DNA from: an uncultured Prevotella sp.
Lineage (GTDB): Bacteria; Bacteroidota; Bacteroidia; Bacteroidales; Bacteroidaceae
Direction of reading: 5' to 3'
Assembly: GCA_946188165.1 (NCBI GenBank)
Contig: CAMHTW010000001.1
Location: forward strand, 1 to 64,000
Length of the DNA stretch: 64,000 bases
The position numbers and the translations under genes were made by a program. Positions 18,201 to 26,508 of this stretch are shown here, piece by piece; positions within the stretch are counted from its first letter, which is position 1; every line of letters starts with the position of its first letter. The notes under the pieces were generated by a model. The model did not search any database and was not told where the DNA came from. It saw only the letters and a list, made by a program, of their open reading frames with translations.

Positions 18201-20823
18201 ATTCTATCCCAGTAGCTATCTGCCACAGCCCTCCACTTCGTGGCAGTGGACCACATGGGGCAGCATCAATGCCAGTGGTTATCGTAGCTATCAGGGATTG
18301 ATGGTTCCCAGTCTGCAACTCAGCTGGTTTGACAACACAGTTTATCCGCATTATGTGTATTATTCGCGTAGGGGAATAATGATTGGAGCGTCCAATACGC
18401 GTGCCTTGGCAAAAGCTTCTGCACCGATGGTCATGGAAGATGGAGTAGGCAATGCTGTTATGGCAGTTGCTGAAACGTCTGCAGTCGAGGCTAAGGAAGT
18501 GGTTGTTGCAGGCGTCCAAGATGCCAACTCCGATGCTGACGAGGAGAAGCAGGAAGAGGTGCAGGTACGCGAGAACCTGCAGGAGACTGCTTTCTGCTAT
18601 CCCACCTTACAGACAGACCGGGATGGTCAGGTTGTGTTGAAGTTTACATTGCCTGAATGTCTGACAACTTGGCGCTTTATGGGTATTTCTAACACGGTGG
18701 ACATGTTGTACGGCTATATCGGTGCCGAGGCTGTGGCCAAAAAGGACGTGATGATTCAACCCAACGTGCCTCGCTTTATCCGCATGGGTGACGAAGCCGA
18801 GTTGTCTGCCCGTATTTTCAATACCTCTGACCATGTTGTCAGTGGTCAAGCCAAGCTGATGCTGATTGACCCAGAAACAAACAATACTGTCTTTGAACAG
18901 CAACAACCGTTTGCTGTAGAGTCAGAAAAGACTGCTAGCGTCACCTTCAATTATCAGCCTCAGGACGGATATTCTTTGCTGATTTGTAAGGTGGTGGCCA
19001 CTGGTGAAGGCTTCTCTGATGGAGAGCAGCATTATCTGCCCATTCTGCCCAATAGCGAATATGTCACAAAGACCGTTCCGTTTACGCAGCATGAGGCTGG
19101 CGTGAAGACGGTAGACCTGACAAAACTGTTTCCTGTTGGTACTAAACAGCAGAAGTTGACCATTGAGTACACTAACAATCCAGCTTGGCTCATGGTACAG
19201 TCGATGGCCACTGTCGGGCAACCTTGGGAACATAGTGCCATTGACCAGGCCGCCTCTTACTATAGCAACCTGTTGGCCAAATCACTATTAGATCAAAGTC
19301 CGCAGGTAAAGGGCATCTTCGAACAGTGGAAACGTGAGTCTGCTGCTTCTGACCAGAAAACACTCGATTCCCAATTTGAGAAGAACCAGGAACTGAAGGA
19401 TATTGTGCTGAGCGAGACACCTTGGGTGCGCGCTGCCGATCGTGAGAGCGAGCAGAAGCAGCGCTTAGGCGAATTCTTCGACGAGAACCTCATCAAGAAC
19501 CGCTTGGATATGGCTGTAGAGAAGTTGAAGAAGCTACAGAAAGCTGACGGCTCCTTCTCATGGTATCCTGAAATGCCTGGCAGCACGATGGTCACTGTCA
19601 CTGTCGAGGAAATGCTGACGCGTCTGCGTGTGATGACTGGCGAACGGAAAGAAGTGAAGCAGATGGTTGATAAGGCCTTCGATTATATTGGCAAGGAAAT
19701 GGTAGATCTTGTGAAGGAGATGAAGAAACGTGAGAAAAAGGGCATCAAGCCCACCTTTCCATCGTTCACTGCCCTGCGCTGGCTCTATATCTGTGCCCTC
19801 GATGGTCGTCAACTGTCGAAGAGTGTGCAGAATGCTAACGATTATCTCTACAAGTTACTGAAAAAGGATATCAAGCGTCAGACCATCTATGAAAAGGCCC
19901 TGACAACTATTATCCTTTCAAAGTGTGGCGATACCAAGCTGGCAGCACAATATGTACAGAGCTTGAAGGAGTGGACCGTCTTTACTGAAGAGATGGGACG
20001 TTACTATGATACACCTCGTGCGGGCTATTCGTGGTACGATTACAAGATACCAACAGAGGTGGCCGCTATCGAGGCTATCCAGATGGTCAGACCTCAGGAT
20101 AAGCAGACGATTGACGAGATGCGCCGCTGGCTGTTGCAGGAGAAGCGTACCCAGGCGTGGGATACACCTATCAACAGTGTCAATGCCATCTATGCCTTCC
20201 TGAACGGTCAGAATTCTTTGGAAACTAAGGGAGCCCCAACAGTCCTCGCTATCGATGGCACGCCTGTCAAGACGTCTAAGGCCACAGCAGGTGTGGGCTA
20301 CGTGAAGACAGCCATCAGTGAGCCTCAGGGTAAGACGTTTACAGCTACCAAGACATCGGAAGGAACTTCATGGGGTGCTGTCTATGCTCAGTTCTTCCAG
20401 AAGACTTCTGACATTGAGGCCTCACAGAGTGGTATTAAGATTACACGAGAGATAAGGATGGCCAATGGCCAAAAGCTGACAGCTAACAGCCTGAAGGTCG
20501 GCGACCGTATCAAGATTCGCCTGACAATTGAAAGCGAACGCGATCTGGACTTCGTTCAGGTGGTCGACCGTCGTGCTGCATGTATGGAACCTGTGCGCCA
20601 GTTGTCAGGCTATCGCAATGGTGCCTACTGCTCGCCTAAGGATAATGCCACTCACTATTTCTACTATGGCATTTCAAAAGGTAAACACGTGATTGAGACA
20701 GAATATTACATTGATCGTGCTGGTACATACGAGACGGGCACCTGCACAGTAGGCTGTGCCTATGCACCTGAGTATAGGGCTATGACACCGTCAATAACAT
20801 TAAAAGTAAAAAATAATAAATAA
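15274..20823 (+). CDS. Alpha-2-macroglobulin-family protein lacking the thioester Cys
   Basis: 1849 residues from ATG 15274 (ATG 15262 would add four) with signal peptide MKQKLFIIVAILLLMPIGTFGQ. The family traps or shields against proteases in the periplasm or at the surface. The N-terminal 400 residues are helical. The macroglobulin domain TDRSIYRPGQTVFVS is near 509, the A2M domain (FCYPTLQTDRDGQVVLKFTLPE, W-R-F-M-G) near 1105, and the alpha-alpha toroid thioester region at about 1300-1600. Where thioester members have CxEQ, this protein reads A-I-D-Q (1322-1325), so it cannot form the covalent bond. It leads an operon with DUF1573, meaB and ispH; the stop and next start are 2 bp apart. Confidence 0.9.
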   Translation: MKQKLFIIVAILLLMPIGTFGQTYKELWKQVEQAQYKDLPKTAISHLEKIETKAKAEKVYGELLRSTLMHAKLMAEVAPDSLAPAIARLEQQEQQSKDNLVLQAVYDAVLSQIYLRNHQLSEDWKIHSDNYRMKALLHPDLLAQTKAEAYDPFVVKGKHSVMFDDDLLSVVGIELNAWRQLADYYQKAGKRQAACYTSLRMLIAERENVGTEVYAKSKFIKSLDSLIAVYGDLSEAGEIAMERYNYMAEKTDATRAERAAWLQESIRRWGAWPRANQLRNHWQELINPHYEAEVPDQVSEVDKQQTVSLSLLRHLESLTMRVYRTKQKGDTELNPNIEEDYKSLKSQLTELTELRRTLTFTGHEDYENFKDSILLDGLPAGVYMVEFQSQPETKVSRSLYFVSGIRVVMQHQPDNTIRYVVVDATTGQPVKGATLRLAFSNGWRKPKTFKNFTPDNNGEVVYRVEDNQQPNSAFAFTKTDCYCPESNSYGRYTYYERQYNQMHTNLFTDRSIYRPGQTVFVSAIVWKEVSELDNQAVANNQVRMELRDANGKLVAEQTAVTDRFGKCGVQFTLPQGQLNGRFSICANNGSSTSFRVEEYKRPTFQIDFAEYKESYQAGDTVRAEGKALSYAGVPVQDAKVKYTVRRKIAFWWMSYSWYWETGYIGSGEQNDVLYEGEAVTADDGTFKVKIPLTVPKSMNKRPMYYSFVVEADVTDVAGETHSGTMTLPLGTKPTALTCDIPQKVRSDQLPNVTFTRCNAAGQPIAGQVKYRLDGGKWQQCDANSPLTLSKGQLKSGEHRLEAACGDDEVDIKFVVFGLDDKKPAMQTDDWFYASNSQFPSDGKPVTIQVGASDPDLHIVYSIFTGDELLESGSVKKNGELINRKFTYKEEYGNGLLLTYAWVKNGQCHTHRQTIRRPMPDKRLTLTWQTFRDRLTPGQEEEWQLKITKPDGTPADASLMAVLYDKSLDQIASHYWSFYPSSYLPQPSTSWQWTTWGSINASGYRSYQGLMVPSLQLSWFDNTVYPHYVYYSRRGIMIGASNTRALAKASAPMVMEDGVGNAVMAVAETSAVEAKEVVVAGVQDANSDADEEKQEEVQVRENLQETAFCYPTLQTDRDGQVVLKFTLPECLTTWRFMGISNTVDMLYGYIGAEAVAKKDVMIQPNVPRFIRMGDEAELSARIFNTSDHVVSGQAKLMLIDPETNNTVFEQQQPFAVESEKTASVTFNYQPQDGYSLLICKVVATGEGFSDGEQHYLPILPNSEYVTKTVPFTQHEAGVKTVDLTKLFPVGTKQQKLTIEYTNNPAWLMVQSMATVGQPWEHSAIDQAASYYSNLLAKSLLDQSPQVKGIFEQWKRESAASDQKTLDSQFEKNQELKDIVLSETPWVRAADRESEQKQRLGEFFDENLIKNRLDMAVEKLKKLQKADGSFSWYPEMPGSTMVTVTVEEMLTRLRVMTGERKEVKQMVDKAFDYIGKEMVDLVKEMKKREKKGIKPTFPSFTALRWLYICALDGRQLSKSVQNANDYLYKLLKKDIKRQTIYEKALTTIILSKCGDTKLAAQYVQSLKEWTVFTEEMGRYYDTPRAGYSWYDYKIPTEVAAIEAIQMVRPQDKQTIDEMRRWLLQEKRTQAWDTPINSVNAIYAFLNGQNSLETKGAPTVLAIDGTPVKTSKATAGVGYVKTAISEPQGKTFTATKTSEGTSWGAVYAQFFQKTSDIEASQSGIKITREIRMANGQKLTANSLKVGDRIKIRLTIESERDLDFVQVVDRRAACMEPVRQLSGYRNGAYCSPKDNATHYFYYGISKGKHVIETEYYIDRAGTYETGTCTVGCAYAPEYRAMTPSITLKVKNNK

Positions 20824-20825
20824 CG

Positions 20826-21887
20826 ATGATAAGAAAGATTTTCCCTTTATTCCTTCTTACCCTATTCCCTCTTACTGCCACAGCCCAAAAACTGGTGGCA
20901 GAAAAGACTACTATTGATGTGGGACGAACAGGCTATCAGATGCCTATTACTGCTACTTTCGAGTTTAAGAACAAGAGTCATCGCCATCTGAAGATTTCGG
21001 AGGTACGTCCTGACTGTCGTTGTACCAGTATTGAATATCCCAAGGAGCAGATTGGCTCAGGTAACAATTTTCAGATTAAGATGACCTACGATGCCCGTCA
21101 GTTGGGACATTTCGACCATCAGGCAGCCATCATCAGTAATGCTTCTGGCAAACCGCTCTACATCCGTATGAAGGGTGTTGTGCAGGCCGACTATCAGGAT
21201 GTTAGTGGTACCTATCCTGTAGAGATGGGTGATCTTCGATTGGACAAGGATGCCCTGGAGTTTGATGACGTCAATAAAGGCTTCGAGCAGATACAAGAGT
21301 TGCATGTCTATAATAATGGTACGAGCATCTACCAACCTAACTTGATGCATCTGCCGTCCTATCTTTCTGCCGTCGTGGTACCTGAACGATTAGCACCCAA
21401 CAGGGCTGGTAAGATTACTGTGACCCTGCACTCTGACAAGTTGCACGATTATGGACTGACACAGACCTCAGTCTATCTAGCTGGCAATCCAGGCGACAAA
21501 GTAAGTCCTGACCATGAAATCAATGTGTCGGCAGTTCTATTGCCTGCCATTGCCGAGATGAGGGCAGACCAGCGTATGCGAGCACCTAAACTACAGATGT
21601 CGAAGCAGACCATCGATATTGCCTTTGAGGGTAAGAAGAAAAAGACGGATATCATTGAACTGACCAATCAGGGAAAGACGGAACTTGACATATCTTCGCT
21701 ACAGATGTTCACTGGAGGCATGACGGTTTCATTGGGTAAGAGTAAACTGGCTCCTGGTCAATCTACCAAACTGAAGGTGACGGCTATGCGCGACGAATTG
21801 CGCAAAGTTAAGCGACGTCCACGTATCCTCATGATAACCAATGATCCTGATAAAGGAAAAATAGTTATTGATATCAATGCAAAATAA
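20826..21887 (+). CDS. Secreted DUF1573-domain protein
   Basis: 353 residues with signal peptide (FLLTLFPLTATAQ). Residues about 20-125 form a DUF1573 immunoglobulin-like domain: a strand with FEFKNKSHRHLKISEVRPDCRCTS, including the typical C-x-C after the first strands. A second similar Ig-like unit follows, and a third near the C-terminus ends in ITNDPDKGKIVIDINAK. The function of DUF1573 is unknown; it is very common in Bacteroidetes envelopes. The start lies 2 bp after the alpha-2-macroglobulin stop, so the two are probably translated together and may work together at the cell surface. Confidence 0.85.
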   Translation: MIRKIFPLFLLTLFPLTATAQKLVAEKTTIDVGRTGYQMPITATFEFKNKSHRHLKISEVRPDCRCTSIEYPKEQIGSGNNFQIKMTYDARQLGHFDHQAAIISNASGKPLYIRMKGVVQADYQDVSGTYPVEMGDLRLDKDALEFDDVNKGFEQIQELHVYNNGTSIYQPNLMHLPSYLSAVVVPERLAPNRAGKITVTLHSDKLHDYGLTQTSVYLAGNPGDKVSPDHEINVSAVLLPAIAEMRADQRMRAPKLQMSKQTIDIAFEGKKKKTDIIELTNQGKTELDISSLQMFTGGMTVSLGKSKLAPGQSTKLKVTAMRDELRKVKRRPRILMITNDPDKGKIVIDINAK

Positions 21888-21890
21888 ATA

Positions 21891-21950
21891 TGCTGTTAGC
21901 CATTAGCTGTTAGCTTTTAGCCAATAGCCGATGGCCAATAGCCAAAAGCT
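21891..21950. repeat. AGCCAATAGCC-type phrase repeat
   Basis: Built from variants of GTTAGCC/AATAGCC/GATGGCC. The arms AGCTTTTAGC (21912-21921) and GCCAAAAGCT (21941-21950) can pair with one mismatch. It fills the gap between the DUF1573 gene and meaB, ending 7 bp before the ATG. Confidence 0.75.
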
Positions 21951-21957
21951 ATAAAAA

Positions 21958-23061
21958 ATGGAACATCCAGAGAATAGTTCAGAATATGCAGGACTGCAGG
22001 TCAATAGTGGCGTCGAGCAGCCCAGTATCGTCAATCCCTATCTGAGGCGTCAGCGTGTGCGTCGTCGGGAACTCACTCCTGCTGAAATGGTCGAGGGCAT
22101 CGTCAAGGGCGATGTTACTATCCTGTCGCAGGCTGTCACGTTAGTGGAAAGCGTCAATCCTGACCATCAAGCCAAGGCGCAGGAGGTTATCAACAAATGT
22201 CTGCCCTATAGCGGCAACTCAGTACGTATTGGAATCAGTGGTGTGCCTGGTGCAGGTAAGTCTACCAGCATCGATGAGTTTGGCGTCCACGTGCTGAAAG
22301 AGAAGGGTGGCAAGTTGGCCGTGCTGGCCATTGACCCCAGCAGCGAGCGTTCCAAGGGCAGTATTCTGGGCGATAAGACGCGTATGGAGAAACTTTCAGT
22401 CCATCCTGATTCGTTCATCCGCCCTAGTCCAACGGCAGGCTCCTTAGGTGGCGTAGCCCGTAAGACACGTGAAACCATCATCCTTTGCGAGGCAGCAGGT
22501 TTCGACAAGATATTCGTTGAGACAGTGGGAGTGGGGCAGAGTGAGACGGCTTGTCACTCGATGGTCGATTTCTTCCTGCTCATCCAGGTGGCAGGTACTG
22601 GCGACGAGCTACAAGGCATCAAGCGTGGTATCATGGAAATCTCCGATGGCATCGTCATCAACAAGTGCGATGGCGATAATGTGGACCGTTGTCAGATGGC
22701 AGCCACCAACTTTCGTAACGCCTTGCATTTCTTTCCCATGCCCGAAAGCGGTTGGATGCCTAAGGTGCTGTGCTACAGTGGCTTTTATGGCACGGGTGTC
22801 AAGGAAGTCTGGGACATGATTTACCAGTACTTCGATTTCGTCAGGCAGAATGGCTATTTCGACTATCGTCGTAACGAGCAATCCAAGTATTGGATGTACG
22901 AGAGTATCAACGAACACCTGCGACTCAATTTCTACAATAATCAGCTGATTAAACAGCGTTTACAACAGTCTGAACAGTCCGTCTTAGCTGGTCAGCAAAC
23001 AAGTTTTACGGCAGCCCAAGATTTACTTGATGCCTATTTTGAACAGTTGAAAAATGCTTAA
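21958..23061 (+). CDS. meaB: Methylmalonyl-CoA mutase-associated GTPase MeaB (ArgK-like)
   Basis: G3E-family GTPase chaperone that loads and protects the B12-dependent methylmalonyl-CoA mutase used in propionate metabolism. 367 residues. Walker A GVPGAGKST, the switch segment VGVGQSE, the Walker B-like IFVETVGVG, and the NKCDGDN guanine-specificity motif (NKxD) are visible. The mutase genes are not in the window. It overlaps ispH by 8 bp, implying co-transcription and translational coupling. Confidence 0.96.
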   Translation: MEHPENSSEYAGLQVNSGVEQPSIVNPYLRRQRVRRRELTPAEMVEGIVKGDVTILSQAVTLVESVNPDHQAKAQEVINKCLPYSGNSVRIGISGVPGAGKSTSIDEFGVHVLKEKGGKLAVLAIDPSSERSKGSILGDKTRMEKLSVHPDSFIRPSPTAGSLGGVARKTRETIILCEAAGFDKIFVETVGVGQSETACHSMVDFFLLIQVAGTGDELQGIKRGIMEISDGIVINKCDGDNVDRCQMAATNFRNALHFFPMPESGWMPKVLCYSGFYGTGVKEVWDMIYQYFDFVRQNGYFDYRRNEQSKYWMYESINEHLRLNFYNNQLIKQRLQQSEQSVLAGQQTSFTAAQDLLDAYFEQLKNA

Positions 23062-23956
23062 TATTGAGATTGACAACGGCAGTGGTTTCTGCTTTGGTGT
23101 GACCACTGCAATACAAAAGGCCGAAGAGGAACTGGCTAAGGGCAATCAACTCTATTGTCTGGGAGATATTGTGCACAATGGTATGGAGTGCGAACGCCTG
23201 CGTGAGATGGGGCTGATTACCATTAACCACGACGAAATGGCGCAGTTGCACAATGCCAAAGTGTTGCTGCGTGCCCATGGCGAACCCCCTGAAACCTACG
23301 AACTGGCTCGTCGTAACAACATCGAGATTATCGATGCCACTTGCCCTGTGGTACTTCAGTTGCAGAAGCGGATACGAAAGAATTACGAATTACAAATGGC
23401 AAATGACGAAGAGGCACAAACTCGAAATTCTGACTTAGGAATTCGTAATTCCCAGATTGTCATCTTCGGCAAACGAGGTCATGCCGAAGTATTGGGACTG
23501 GTGGGACAGACCCATTCCAACGCCATCGTCATTGAACATTTTGACGAGGTCAGCCAGTTGGACTTCTCGCGTGACATCTATCTCTATTCGCAAACCACCA
23601 AGTCGCTCGACGAGTTTCATCGCATCATCGAATATATTCAGCAACATATCTCGCCTGATGCCACTTTCCGCTCGTTCGACACCATCTGCCGTTCTGTAGC
23701 CAATCGTATGCCAAACATCTCGCAGTTTGCCACTAAGCACGACCTCATCCTTTTTGTCTGCGGACGCAAAAGTTCGAATGGCAAGGTGCTTTATAACGAG
23801 TGTTTGCGCGTCAATCCCAATACCCACTTGATTGAGGGTCCTGAAGAGATAGACCGCCAATGGCTCGACGGCATTCAGACCGTCGGCATCTGCGGAGCTA
23901 CCTCCACTCCCAAGTGGCTCATGGAACAATGCCGTGATGCCCTCTTGGAAATGTAG
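23054..23956 (+). CDS. ispH: 4-hydroxy-3-methylbut-2-enyl diphosphate reductase IspH, with an in-frame insertion
   Basis: Last enzyme of the MEP isoprenoid pathway, a 4Fe-4S protein making IPP and DMAPP. 300 residues. The three cluster cysteines sit in GFCFGV, DATCPVV and DTICRSVANR; CGRKSSNGKVLY and the C-terminal GATSTPKWLM are typical. Residues 110-133 come from a 72-bp phrase repeat bounded by 12-bp inverted arms, replacing a loop that is normally short. The frame is intact, so the enzyme is probably active. A prenyl synthase that uses its products lies 2.5 kb downstream. It ends 4 bp from convergent cmk. Confidence 0.97.
   Translation: MLNIEIDNGSGFCFGVTTAIQKAEEELAKGNQLYCLGDIVHNGMECERLREMGLITINHDEMAQLHNAKVLLRAHGEPPETYELARRNNIEIIDATCPVVLQLQKRIRKNYELQMANDEEAQTRNSDLGIRNSQIVIFGKRGHAEVLGLVGQTHSNAIVIEHFDEVSQLDFSRDIYLYSQTTKSLDEFHRIIEYIQQHISPDATFRSFDTICRSVANRMPNISQFATKHDLILFVCGRKSSNGKVLYNECLRVNPNTHLIEGPEEIDRQWLDGIQTVGICGATSTPKWLMEQCRDALLEM
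23380..23451. repeat. 72-bp in-frame repeat insertion in ispH
   Basis: Bounded by perfect 12-bp inverted arms GAATTACGAATT (23380-23391) and AATTCGTAATTC (23440-23451). The length is exactly 24 codons. It contains AAATGGCAAATGACG and CGAAATTCTGAC words similar to intergenic phrase repeats elsewhere in the window. Confidence 0.8.
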
Positions 23957-23960
23957 GGAT

Positions 23961-24650
23961 TTACTTGCTTACCGCTTCGTTGAAACGCTGCATAAGCCAT
24001 TCCTTCTGTTCTGGAATGGTCATGTGTGAGTTGTCTAACTCGATGGCATCGTCGGCCTTTTTCAGAGGTGATACCTCACGGTGTGAGTCGATGTAGTCGC
24101 GCTCCTGTACATTCTTCAGGATGTCGTTGTAGTCGGCTTCCATGCCCTTGCCCTTCAGCTCGTCATAGCGGCGCTGGGCACGTACCTCTGCACTGGCGGT
24201 GACGAAGATTTTCAGTTCAGCATTTGGAAATACTACCGTACCAATGTCGCGACCATCCATCACGACGCCTTTATCCTTGCCCATCTGCTGTTGCTGTGCT
24301 ACCATAGCCTCGCGTACGAATCCCAGCGTGGCAATAGGACTGACGTGGCTCGATACCTCCATCGTACGTATCTTGTCCTCTACCAATTCGCCATTCAGGT
24401 AGGTGTCAGGACGACCAGTCTCAGCATTGAATTTAAAGGATATCTGGATGTTGGGCATCTGGCGGCGCAACTCGTCCTCCTTGATGCCGTCGTCGGTAAA
24501 CAGGCCATTGCGCAGGGCGTAGAGCGTGACGCTGCGATACATGGCTCCTGTGTCAACATATACATAGCCCACTTCGCGGGCCAAGTCCTTGGCCATTGTG
24601 CTTTTGCCGCACGAACTGTGGCCGTCAATAGCTATTGTAATCTTTTTCAT
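23961..24650 (-). CDS. cmk: Cytidylate kinase
   Basis: Phosphorylates CMP and dCMP to the diphosphates. 229 residues, normal for the family. P-loop [18 protein letters not shown] at the N-terminus, [12 protein letters not shown], the [16 protein letters not shown] motif with the conserved GRDIGT, and the [19 protein letters not shown] segment are diagnostic. It lies 18 bp downstream of porQ on the same strand, an arrangement I recall as common in Bacteroidetes, and is convergent with ispH. Confidence 0.98.
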   Translation of the reverse strand: MKKITIAIDGHSSCGKSTMAKDLAREVGYVYVDTGAMYRSVTLYALRNGLFTDDGIKEDELRRQMPNIQISFKFNAETGRPDTYLNGELVEDKIRTMEVSSHVSPIATLGFVREAMVAQQQQMGKDKGVVMDGRDIGTVVFPNAELKIFVTASAEVRAQRRYDELKGKGMEADYNDILKNVQERDYIDSHREVSPLKKADDAIELDNSHMTIPEQKEWLMQRFNEAVSK

Positions 24651-24668
24651 ATTTTCTTAACTCTTAAT

Positions 24669-25613
24669 TCATAAAACATACGTTGCGTTTATTAATAGTG
24701 ACGAGGCTGATACGTGGTATTTGGCATAGCCTACATTCAGCTTGAAGCGTTGCAATTGGATGCCGCCACCTAACGACAGCCCTGCACCATGACTCGACGA
24801 ACCTTCACTGTCAGTAATCTTCATCTCGCTAGCGCGACGGAAGTTGTAACCAGCTGACACATAGAACTGCGTGCCCAGCAGCAGGTCGCCACCAATGGCG
24901 AGGTGCTTGATGAAGCCTTGGTCCCAGTTGTTCAGTCTTGACAGTGTGGCTGATATTCGTAATGGCGAACCGATAAGCCGTTTCGTGACACCAACTTGTA
25001 GGTCGAGTGGTATGCGTTCGAAGTCGTCATCATAAGCCTTGATTTGTCCACCTAAGTTCTTGGCTACAGCTGATAGCGACCATCCCGTCTCTTCGTTCAG
25101 ATAGTTTGCACCTAAGTCCACAGCCACTGCTGCCGACGAGTAACTGCCAATGGTTGACGAAATAAAGCGTGCTGTGATGCCACCACTGAAGTTGTTGCCC
25201 AGCAGATAGGTGAACGTGCCTGCCAGCGCAATATCCTTGGCTGAGAAGTCACCCTGCTCTATGTTTGCGGCAGTAGTCTGCTTCATCTTGCCATAGTCCA
25301 TATATTGGGCTGATACGCCCCAGGTAGCACGTTCCTTCCATGCCTTGACAAAGGAGGCAGAGACCGTCTTGCAGCCTTCCATGTAGGTCATGTAGTTCAG
25401 GTTCAGACTCTTGTCCGTCACACCCGCAATCAGTGCAGGATTGTGGAATATGAGGGTAGGGTCGTCGTCGTTTATCGTGATGTTGTCACCACCCAAAGCT
25501 GCCACGTGGGCACTCACGGGCAGTCGCAGGAAGCTGTAAACTTCCTGACTCTCCTGAGCTCTCACCATGAGGGCTAAAAGGATGAAAACAACGACAAAAA
25601 CATTCTTTTTCAT
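24669..25613 (-). CDS. porQ: Type IX secretion system protein PorQ
   Basis: 314 residues with signal peptide (MKKNVFVVVFILLALMVRAQ). The start YSFLRLPVSAHVAALGGDNI and NDDDPTLIFHNPALI match PorQ, an outer-membrane beta barrel of the FadL/PorV-like type needed with PorU, PorV and PorZ for attachment of type IX secretion cargo. The final strand ends in Val-Leu. Other T9SS genes are outside the window. Its presence supports T9SS export for the tagged proteins listed here. Confidence 0.9.
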   Translation of the reverse strand: MKKNVFVVVFILLALMVRAQESQEVYSFLRLPVSAHVAALGGDNITINDDDPTLIFHNPALIAGVTDKSLNLNYMTYMEGCKTVSASFVKAWKERATWGVSAQYMDYGKMKQTTAANIEQGDFSAKDIALAGTFTYLLGNNFSGGITARFISSTIGSYSSAAVAVDLGANYLNEETGWSLSAVAKNLGGQIKAYDDDFERIPLDLQVGVTKRLIGSPLRISATLSRLNNWDQGFIKHLAIGGDLLLGTQFYVSAGYNFRRASEMKITDSEGSSSHGAGLSLGGGIQLQRFKLNVGYAKYHVSASSLLINATYVL

Positions 25614-25634
25614 CTAATAATCTCTAAAGTCCTG

Positions 25635-25642
25635 CAAAAATA
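25635..25642 (-). promoter_or_regulatory. Promoter -7 box of porQ-cmk
   Basis: TATTTTTG on the minus strand, 21 nt before ATG 25613. The expected -33 region falls in the AATT repeat and has no clear TTTG. Confidence 0.5.
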
Positions 25643-25648
25643 CTAATA

Positions 25649-25683
25649 ATTTTCAATTTTCAACTCTCAATTCTCAATTAATT
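25649..25683. repeat. TCAATT-type repeat between porQ and tonB
   Basis: Variants of TTTTCAA and CTCTCAA/TTCTCAATT repeated about five times. It occupies the -33 positions of both divergent promoters, so promoter strength may depend on it. Confidence 0.75.
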
Positions 25684-25686
25684 TTG

Positions 25687-25694
25687 TACCTTTG
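25687..25694 (+). promoter_or_regulatory. Promoter -7 box of tonB
   Basis: TACCTTTG. The leader to ATG 25772 is about 70 nt and holds the hairpin ACGCA-GCCT-TGCGT (25741-25754) followed by ATTTTATT, a possible attenuator or mRNA stabiliser. Confidence 0.65.
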
Positions 25695-25771
25695 CGGAAA
25701 AATTGGCGAGACAGCTTGCACAGCCTTGCACACTTAATAAACGCAGCCTTGCGTATTTTATTGCACTGGAT

Positions 25772-26479
25772 ATGGAACAAAAGAAGACTCAACGGGCTGA
25801 TGTTGACCAGCGTCGCACCACAGGATTCCTCCTGGGGTTAATATTTGTTCTGTCCTTTTTCTATGTTGCCTTGGAGTGGAATACCATTGATTCTGGTGAC
25901 GATATCTCTCCCATCGACCTTGACGAATTGATGCACGAAAGCGAACTGGTGCCCATGTCCAACGAGGAACTCACGTCTCGTATTGAGGAAAAACAAGAGG
26001 CTCCCAAGACTGAACAACTGCATGTGGTGGACGATCAGGTGGAATTGCAGCCCGACGACGTAGAGCCGGCTGTCGAAGGTGAGGGCGATGATGACGAGCA
26101 GTTGCTGGCAGAGTTGCAGGAGGAAGACAAAGCATTGGCACCCCTCAATGTTGACCCTAACAATCCTTTGAACTTCCATATTGTTGAAGATCTGCCCAAA
26201 TACCCTGGCGGCGCCGTCGAATTCATGAAGTGGCTCACGCGTAACCTGCAGTATCCTGCTGTTGCTCGCAGCCGCAAGACACAAGGCAAGGTGGTGGCAG
26301 TGTTCTACGTCGAGAAGGATGGACGCATCACTGGTATCAGCATTACTAAGTCGCTGTCACCTGAATGCGACCGTGAGGCACTGCGTGTATTGAATAAAAT
26401 GCCCAATTGGGAACCTGGCATTCAGAACGACCAACCCTGTCGTACCAAGGTTTGCATTCCTATTGTGTTTAAATTGTAA
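25772..26479 (+). CDS. tonB: TonB energy-transducing protein
   Basis: 235 residues from ATG 25772, giving a normal short cytoplasmic start (MEQKKTQRADVDQRR) before the single membrane anchor (FLLGLIFVLSFFYVALEW, about 19-40). An acidic Glu/Asp-rich periplasmic spacer (60-130) replaces the Pro-rich spacer of proteobacterial TonB. The C-terminal TonB domain (LPKYPGGAVEFMKWLTRNLQYP, GKVVAVFYVEKDGRITG, MPNWEPGIQ) is at about 145-235. It probably energises SusC-type transporters such as the two encoded at the right end. exbB/exbD are not adjacent; the prenyl synthase gene follows after 29 bp. Confidence 0.92.
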   Translation: MEQKKTQRADVDQRRTTGFLLGLIFVLSFFYVALEWNTIDSGDDISPIDLDELMHESELVPMSNEELTSRIEEKQEAPKTEQLHVVDDQVELQPDDVEPAVEGEGDDDEQLLAELQEEDKALAPLNVDPNNPLNFHIVEDLPKYPGGAVEFMKWLTRNLQYPAVARSRKTQGKVVAVFYVEKDGRITGISITKSLSPECDREALRVLNKMPNWEPGIQNDQPCRTKVCIPIVFKL

Positions 26480-26508
26480 TCATTGTAAATTCGTAAAATT
26501 CTTAATAT

